Both the position numbers and the translations under genes were made by a program. Below are positions 59,437 to 64,000 of a stretch of DNA of 64,000 nt, in pieces. A model generated the notes under the pieces. That model was not told the origin of the DNA. It did not search any database and saw only the letters and a list, made by a program, of their open reading frames with translations. This stretch comes from Aquabacter sp040049275 (lineage in GTDB: Bacteria; Pseudomonadota; Alphaproteobacteria; Rhizobiales; Xanthobacteraceae). Within the stretch, counting starts at the first letter, position 1. Every line of letters begins with the position of its first letter. Where the stretch lies: NCBI RefSeq assembly GCF_040049275.1, contig NZ_JBDZDT010000003.1, forward strand, positions 372,001-436,000, in the 5' to 3' direction.

Positions 59437-59781
59437 TCAAAACGGTCCGCGCGAATAGATGGACTGGAGCACCGCCTGCAGCGCCGTGATGCGCGCCTCA
59501 TAGGCGTTGTTGATGCAGACCTTGTTGAACTTGCACGCCGCCCGCGCCTTCAGGAACTCCACCTGCTGGTCCTGCAGCGCGCCGCGCTGGCCCATGGCGA
59601 CGAGGTGGGTGGCCACATCGAACAGGGTCGCCATCTTCACGTCGAGGTCGCTCAGCACCATGCTGTCGCAAATCGCCTTCTCGTCCGGCGCCTTGGCCGC
59701 CTTGCAATTGAAGCTCGCAGCCGAGGCTCCGCTCGCCGAGAGCGCCAGCCCGAGAAGCCCCAACGCCAGAACCCGTTTCAT
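59437..59781 (-). CDS. Small secreted LprI-like/DUF1311-type protein
   Basis: A 114-residue exported protein from the ATG at 59781 (GGAGAG upstream). A signal peptide (RVLALGLLGLALSASGASAA) leads into SFNCKAAKAPDEKAICDSMVLSDLDVKMATLFDVA and ACKFNKVCINNAYEARITALQ. The four cysteines and the pattern C..A.....E.AIC....L..LD..MA...... are those of the lysozyme-inhibitor LprI/DUF1311 family. It lies downstream of queC with an ATGA overlap. The lysozyme role is inferred from the family only. Confidence 0.8.
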   Translation of the reverse strand: MKRVLALGLLGLALSASGASAASFNCKAAKAPDEKAICDSMVLSDLDVKMATLFDVATHLVAMGQRGALQDQQVEFLKARAACKFNKVCINNAYEARITALQAVLQSIYSRGPF

Positions 59782-60500
59782 GCTGCCTCTCCCTTGCCGG
59801 CCCGGTAGCGGGCGAAACCCTCGGCGCGCAGCTTGCACGCCGGGCAGGTGCCGCAGCCGAACCCCCAATCGTGCCGCGCACCCCGCTCGCCGAGATAGCA
59901 GGTGTGTGTGTCATCCACGATGAGGTCCACCAGCGCCGGCCCGCCCAGGCTCTCGGCCAGATCCCAGGTAGCGGCCTTGTCGATCCACATGAGCGGCGTG
60001 TGGAGCACGAAGCGCTTGTCCATGCCGAGATTGAGCGCCACCTGGAGCGCCTTGATGGTGTCGTCGCGGCAGTCGGGATAGCCGGAATAATCGGTCTCGC
60101 ACATGCCCCCGACAATGTGCTTCAGGCCCCGCCGGTAGGCCAAGGCGGCAGCGAAGGTGAGGAAGATGATGTTGCGGCCCGGCACGAAGGTATTGGGCAG
60201 GCCGTTCTCCGCCATCTCGATGGCGACGTTGCGCGTCAGCGCCGTGTCCGAGACCTTGCTCAAGGCGGACAGCGAGATGGTGTGGTCCTCGCCCAGCCGG
60301 CGCGCCCAGGTGCCCTTCATCCTGGCGAGCGCGGCGAACAACGGCTGGCGGCGGTCCAGCTCCACCCGGTGGCGCTGCCCATAGTCGAAGCCGACGGTCT
60401 CTACCCGCTCGAAGCGCTCCAACGCCCAGGCGAGGCAGGTGGTGGAATCCTGTCCGCCGGAGAACAGGACCAGCGCGCCGCCCTCGCCCGGCTCGCTCAT
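59778..60500 (-). CDS. queC: 7-cyano-7-deazaguanine synthase QueC
   Basis: A 240-residue enzyme that makes preQ0 from 7-carboxy-7-deazaguanine for queuosine. It has the PP-loop LFSGGQDSTTCLAWALE, FDYGQRHRVELD, LPNTFVPGRNIIFLTFAAALAYRRG, and the C-terminal zinc site GCGTCPACKLRAEGF with an upstream Cys in THTCYLGER. It overlaps bolA upstream and the lprI-type gene downstream, each by four bases. Confidence 0.97.
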   Translation of the reverse strand: MSEPGEGGALVLFSGGQDSTTCLAWALERFERVETVGFDYGQRHRVELDRRQPLFAALARMKGTWARRLGEDHTISLSALSKVSDTALTRNVAIEMAENGLPNTFVPGRNIIFLTFAAALAYRRGLKHIVGGMCETDYSGYPDCRDDTIKALQVALNLGMDKRFVLHTPLMWIDKAATWDLAESLGGPALVDLIVDDTHTCYLGERGARHDWGFGCGTCPACKLRAEGFARYRAGKGEAA

Positions 60501-60778
60501 TCGCCGGGCGCCTTCGCTTCGATGGCGAGCGCGTGGAGGCCGTTGCCGATTTCTTGGACGAGGAGCGCGTTCACCAGACGGTGCCGCTCCACCCGGCTCT
60601 TGCCCCGGAACGCCTCGGCCACGGCGCGCACCCGCAAATGGGTGATGCCGCCATCGCTGCGGCTATTGGCGCCGGCATGGCCGGCATGGAGGTAGCTTTC
60701 ATCCTCCACCTCCAAAGCGAGCGAGCTCAGCCCTTCGGAAAGGGTGGTGCGGATGCGGGCAAGATCAGCGTCGGACAT
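60497..60778 (-). CDS. bolA: BolA family protein
   Basis: A 93-residue protein: IRTTLSEGLSSLALEVEDESYLHAGHAGANSRSDGGITHLRVRAVAEAFRGKSRVERHRLVNALLVQEIGNGLHALAIEAKAP. The FRGKSRVERHRLVN helix and HALAI end are BolA hallmarks; it has the His pair used for Fe-S sharing with monothiol glutaredoxins. It overlaps queC (ATGA) and is first in the bolA-queC-lprI unit. It is divergent from the DnaJ-like gene. Confidence 0.94.
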   Translation of the reverse strand: MSDADLARIRTTLSEGLSSLALEVEDESYLHAGHAGANSRSDGGITHLRVRAVAEAFRGKSRVERHRLVNALLVQEIGNGLHALAIEAKAPGE

Positions 60779-61025
60779 GCATTACGGGTAGCGCTGCGCG
60801 GCAGCCGGCGTCAATGGAACCGTCGCGGACGTCATGCCTGGCATGACGACGATGGGGCCGCCAGGACGTTTCTTTAGCCACCATCACCATGGCGCAGCCG
60901 CCCCATTCCTCCTATATACGTTCCAGGCGCGCCGCTTCCGGCGCCGGCGCCGTTTCCCTTACGTCACGGCGGATCGCCGTTTCACATTTCTTGCCGCGCC
61001 GCGGCATGGCCTCCATAATCGCGTC

Positions 61026-61619
61026 ATGAAGATCGACTCCCCCCTGTTCGACCGCATCCGGGTCAAGCCGACGGCAGACCGGCTGCGCCAGGCGACCTGC
61101 CCGGCGTGCCAGTGGCCGGGGTGCGATCGCGACGGCACGCACCGCGCGCCCAAGGGGCGGCACGCGGAGGGGCAATATTTCCACTACTGCCTCGATCATG
61201 TGCGCGAGTATAATCAATCGTACAATTACTTCTCGGGCATGAGCGACGACGCGGTCTATGCCTACCAGAAGGATGCGCTGACCGGCCACCGCCCCACCTG
61301 GAAGATGGGCACGCGCGGCGCCGGAGATGCCGACCCCGGTGGATATCGCGACCCGTTCGGCTTCACCCATGAGATGGGCGGGGCCCAGGGCTTCGAGGCG
61401 CCCCAGGCCGAGAGCCGCGCCATCCGCGCCACGGAGCGCCGTGCGCTGGAGCTGATGGGGCTCGAGATGTCCGCCACCTCCCCCGAGATCAAGGCCCGCT
61501 TCAAGGAGCTGGTGAAGAAGCACCATCCCGACGCAAACGGCGGGGACCGCTCCGCCGAGGAGCGGCTGAAGAATGTGATCCAGGCCTACAACACCCTGAA
61601 GCAGGCGGGTTTCTGCTGA
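61026..61619 (+). CDS. DnaJ-domain protein with N-terminal Cys/His motif
   Basis: A 197-residue protein. The N-terminal region has CPACQWPGCDRDGTHRAPKG and YFHYCLDHVREYNQSYNYFSGMSDDAVYAYQKDALTGHRPTWKMG, a conserved zinc-ribbon-like module. The C-terminal J domain (about residues 130-195) has RRALELMGLEMSATSPEIKARFKELVKKHHPDANGGD with the HPD motif intact. This family sits directly upstream of cobS in Rhizobiales, as here (133 bases). It is a DnaK co-chaperone of unknown client. Confidence 0.92.
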   Translation: MKIDSPLFDRIRVKPTADRLRQATCPACQWPGCDRDGTHRAPKGRHAEGQYFHYCLDHVREYNQSYNYFSGMSDDAVYAYQKDALTGHRPTWKMGTRGAGDADPGGYRDPFGFTHEMGGAQGFEAPQAESRAIRATERRALELMGLEMSATSPEIKARFKELVKKHHPDANGGDRSAEERLKNVIQAYNTLKQAGFC

Positions 61620-61752
61620 GGGGAAAGGGCGCCTTTGCCGCGACATCTGGCGCGGGGGCCCTTGGTTTTTGCGCACGCGGAAAACCTTTAAGGTGCCGCA
61701 CGGACCCGTAGAGAGAAGACGCGCGCGGATTAAGCGCGCAGACGGAGGACTT

Positions 61753-62736
61753 ATGAGCGGCACGGAGACCATTGCCCCGACCCCGGACATGAAGGTGTCG
61801 GTGCGCCAGGTGTTCGGCATCGACATCGACATGGAGGTTCCGGCCTTCTCCGAGGCGGACCCCCACGTGCCGGACCTCGACCCGGACTATCTGTTCGACC
61901 GGCCGACCACCCTCGCCATCCTCGCCGGCTTCGCCCACAACCGCCGCGTGATGGTCACCGGCTATCACGGCACGGGCAAGTCGACCCATGTGGAGCAGGT
62001 GGCCGCGCGCCTCAACTGGCCGTGCGTGCGCATCAACCTCGACAGCCACATCAGCCGCATCGACCTCATCGGCAAGGACGCCATCGTCGTGAAGAACGGC
62101 GTGCAGGTCACGGAATTCCGTGACGGCATCCTGCCCTGGGCGCTCCAGAACAACATCGCCCTCGTGTTCGACGAATATGATGCCGGCCGCCCGGACGTGA
62201 TGTTCGTGATCCAGCGCGTGCTGGAAGTCTCCGGCCGCCTGACCCTTCTGGACCAGAACCGGGTCATCCGCCCCCACCCGGCCTTCCGCCTGTTCTCCAC
62301 CGCCAACACGGTGGGCCTCGGCGACACCACGGGCCTCTATCACGGCACCCAGCAGATCAATCAGGGCCAGATGGACCGCTGGTCCATCGTCACCACCCTG
62401 AACTACCTCGCCCACGACAAGGAAGTGGACATCATCCTGTCCAAGGCGAAGCACTACCGCACGCCGGAAGGCCGCGACACGGTGAATCGCATGGTGCGCC
62501 TCGCCGACCTCACCCGGAACGCCTTCATCAATGGCGACCTCTCCACGGTGATGAGCCCGCGCACGGTCATCACCTGGGCCGAGAATGCCGACATCTTCAA
62601 GGATCTCGGCTTCGCGCTCCGCGTCACCTTCCTCAACAAGTGCGACGAGCTGGAGCGCACCCTGGTGGCGGAATTCTACCAGCGCTGCTTCGGCCAGGAG
62701 CTGGCTGAAAGCTCGGTCAACGTCGCGCTCACCTGA
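61753..62736 (+). CDS. cobS: Aerobic cobaltochelatase subunit CobS
   Basis: A 327-residue AAA+ ATPase from the ATG at 61753 (GGAGG 5 bases upstream). It has VRQVFGIDIDMEVPAFSEADPHVPDLDPDYLFDRPTTLAILAGF, Walker A GYHGTGKSTHVEQVAARLNWPCVRINLDSHISRIDLIG, and Walker B NNIALVFDEYDAG. With CobN and CobT it inserts Co2+ into hydrogenobyrinic acid a,c-diamide in the aerobic B12 pathway. cobT follows 67 bases later, with a short hairpin between them. Confidence 0.97.
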   Translation: MSGTETIAPTPDMKVSVRQVFGIDIDMEVPAFSEADPHVPDLDPDYLFDRPTTLAILAGFAHNRRVMVTGYHGTGKSTHVEQVAARLNWPCVRINLDSHISRIDLIGKDAIVVKNGVQVTEFRDGILPWALQNNIALVFDEYDAGRPDVMFVIQRVLEVSGRLTLLDQNRVIRPHPAFRLFSTANTVGLGDTTGLYHGTQQINQGQMDRWSIVTTLNYLAHDKEVDIILSKAKHYRTPEGRDTVNRMVRLADLTRNAFINGDLSTVMSPRTVITWAENADIFKDLGFALRVTFLNKCDELERTLVAEFYQRCFGQELAESSVNVALT

Positions 62737-62753
62737 GCGCGACCCTCCCCAGG

Positions 62754-62773
62754 CAGCCTCCTGAAGGAGGCTG
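62754..62773 (+). promoter_or_regulatory. Hairpin between cobS and cobT
   Basis: CAGCCTCC, loop TGAA, GGAGGCTG. An 8-bp stem without a T tract, so more likely an mRNA-stabilising or attenuating element than a terminator. Confidence 0.4.
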
Positions 62774-62803
62774 TTGCGGACATTTCAAGACTGCGGTTCA
62801 GCC

Positions 62804-64000
62804 ATGGCGCCCCCGTCCAATAAGGTCGCGAAGACCACGCCGAAGGAAGCCCCCGTCGAGCCCTTCAAGAGGGCCGTCGCGAGCTGCTTCAAGGCCATTG
62901 CCGGCGTGTCCGAGTTCGAGGTGACGTTCGCCTCCGAGCGCCCCTCGCTCGGGCCGGACCGCGTGCGCCTGCCCGAGCCGCCGCGCCGCTTCAGCCAGCA
63001 GGATGCCGCCATCCTGCGCGGCCATGCGGATTCGCTCGCTCTGCGCCTCGCTTGCCACGACCCGTCCGTCCACCGCCGCATGCTGCCCACGGGCGACGTC
63101 GCCCGCGCGGTGTTCGAGGCGGTGGAGCAGGCGCGGGTGGAGGCGCTCGGGGCCAACCGCATGGTGGGCGTCCAGCGCAACCTCACCGCCATGCTGTCCG
63201 ACCGCTACCATCGCGGCCCTTATGCTGATATCACCGACCGCGCCGACGCGCCCATCGAGGACGCCATCGCGCTGATGGTGCGCGAGCGCCTCACCGGCCA
63301 GGCCCCGCCGCCGGACGCCCGCAAGATCGTCGATTTGTGGCGCGACTTCATCGAGAGCCGCGCCGAAGGCGACCTCGCCCGCCTCGCCGAGACCCTGGAA
63401 GACCAGAAGGCGTTCGGCCAGATCACCCGCGACCTCCTCTCCTCCCTCGAAATGGGCGAGGAATCCACCACGGAGAGCGACGAGGAGAGCGATCAGGACG
63501 ACAAGACCAACGGCCGCGACGAGCAGGCGGGCGAGGAAGGCGAGAACCGCGAGGACGAGAGCCAGCAGGGCGCGACCGAGGTGGAGGCCGAGCTTTCCCA
63601 GGAAGAGCTGCCCGAGAGCGCTGTCGAGAGCGAGGCGGGCCCGCCTGCCGACATGCCCGACGATTCAGAGATGGGCGACAGCGACGAGGCCTCAGAGCCC
63701 TGGCAGCCGCGCACCCCACCGGGCGGCGACAAGAGCGGCCCGGAATACCACGCCTTCACCGAGAAGTTCGACGAGGAGGTGCACGCCGAGGAGCTGTGCG
63801 ACGCCGAGGAGCTGGCCCGCCTGCGCTCCTATCTGGACAAGCAGCTCTCCCACCTCCAGGGCGTGGTCTCGCGCCTCGCCAACCGGCTCCAGCGGCGCCT
63901 TTTGGCGCAGCAGAACCGCGCCTGGGAGTTCGATCTGGAAGAGGGCGTGCTCGACCCCGCGCGCCTCTCCCGCGTGGTTACCGACCCCACCGCCGCGCTC
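62804..64000 (+). CDS. cobT: Aerobic cobaltochelatase subunit CobT, 5-prime part
   Basis: The first 399 codons, from the ATG at 62804 to the window end; the stop lies outside. The N-terminus reads PVEPFKRAVASCFKAIAGVSEFEVTFASERPSLGPDRVRLPEPPRRFSQQDAAILRGHADSLALRLACHD, typical of CobT. Then come VARAVFEAVEQARVEALGANRMVGVQRNL and a long Asp/Glu-rich segment (about residues 215-300). After it, AEELARLRSYLDKQLSHLQGVVSRLANRLQRRLLAQQNRAW precedes the metal-binding von Willebrand domain beyond the window. It is a partner of CobS. Confidence 0.96.
   Translation, partial: MAPPSNKVAKTTPKEAPVEPFKRAVASCFKAIAGVSEFEVTFASERPSLGPDRVRLPEPPRRFSQQDAAILRGHADSLALRLACHDPSVHRRMLPTGDVARAVFEAVEQARVEALGANRMVGVQRNLTAMLSDRYHRGPYADITDRADAPIEDAIALMVRERLTGQAPPPDARKIVDLWRDFIESRAEGDLARLAETLEDQKAFGQITRDLLSSLEMGEESTTESDEESDQDDKTNGRDEQAGEEGENREDESQQGATEVEAELSQEELPESAVESEAGPPADMPDDSEMGDSDEASEPWQPRTPPGGDKSGPEYHAFTEKFDEEVHAEELCDAEELARLRSYLDKQLSHLQGVVSRLANRLQRRLLAQQNRAWEFDLEEGVLDPARLSRVVTDPTAAL

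Noticed and set aside
61620..62803. Cobalamin riboswitch at cobS/cobT or at the NicO transporter
   Set aside because: The leaders are short (133, 67 and 85 bases) and I see no B12-box-like sequence; only a simple hairpin occurs before cobT.

Overview
The window is high-GC DNA with densely packed genes, and its gene families and gene order point to an alphaproteobacterium of the Hyphomicrobiales (Rhizobiales). I would guess the Xanthobacteraceae (Xanthobacter, Azorhizobium or Ancylobacter type). The evidence is the hrcA/rph/rdgB/hemW arrangement, the comF-grxC-nitrilase-DUF1178-ubiG order, DUF2852, DUF1192, DUF1236 and DUF465 proteins, aerobic cobaltochelatase CobS/CobT, a fused indolepyruvate ferredoxin oxidoreductase and an RpoH-type dnaK promoter. 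The genus is inference; no rRNA or tRNA gene is visible.

Layout. 1-1.6 kb: end of a GNAT gene, a TetR regulator with its own palindromic operator, and a DUF2852 gene with a clear terminator. 2-8.3 kb (minus strand): indolepyruvate oxidoreductase, a DUF1007 + NicO nickel/cobalt exporter pair and a Tat-exported esterase. 8.4-11.8 kb: dnaK-dnaJ behind a heat-shock-type promoter. 11.8-14.7 kb: pncA, DUF1236, alkB and a secreted protein. 14.7-16.9 kb: an AraC regulator plus NmrA-type oxidoreductase that looks compositionally foreign. 16.9-21.9 kb: grpE and hrcA (hrcA coupled to a small membrane protein), divergent from rph-rdgB-hemW. 22.2-25.2 kb: CsoR-type copper sensor divergent from a copper P1B-ATPase, with two operator-like palindromes between them. 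25.3-30.4 kb: comF, grxC, nitrilase and DUF1178, then a compact three-gene exosortase cassette, then ubiG.

30.5-41.5 kb: GNAT, an ABC-F ATPase, two DUF465 genes, a peroxiredoxin, a DsbD-alpha-like protein, yqgE, a membrane PAS-GGDEF-EAL protein, a quinone oxidoreductase, DUF1192 and rpmE. 41.6-49.2 kb: an ABC exporter, alr and dnaB, an ABC-2 transporter pair and DUF2625. 49.4-52.7 kb: a trypsin-like protease in lower-GC DNA, a long intergenic region, pirin, clpS and an LAIG pentapeptide-repeat miniprotein. 52.7-58.5 kb: ybbAP/tesA, an outer-membrane barrel and a Bax-inhibitor-1 protein. 58.8-64 kb: an acetyltransferase, the bolA-queC-lprI operon, and a DnaJ-like gene with cobS and cobT (cut by the window end).

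Intergenic space is filled by three families of palindromic repeats: A, about 75-110 bp, with CATGCCCGGG / CCCGGGCATG arms; B, about 110-120 bp, C/T-rich, related to CTCCCCCGCAAGCGGGGGAG; and C, about 195-200 bp, with TTGTCCTGG...CCAGGACAA ends. Family B has entered the reading frames of hemW and a copper ATPase and supplies the comF start codon.

The most interesting locus is 28.0-29.6 kb. A strong sigma70-like promoter drives a 71-residue protein with a signal peptide, a Gly/His-rich linker and an exosortase-type C-terminal sorting tail. It overlaps an exosortase with an intact Cys-Arg-His triad, which in turn overlaps a one-TM accessory protein. This looks like a self-contained exosortase-substrate system. 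A second lead is a perfect CtrA-type box followed by an orphan hairpin with a T-rich tail at 41.09-41.23 kb, which may mark an unannotated small RNA.
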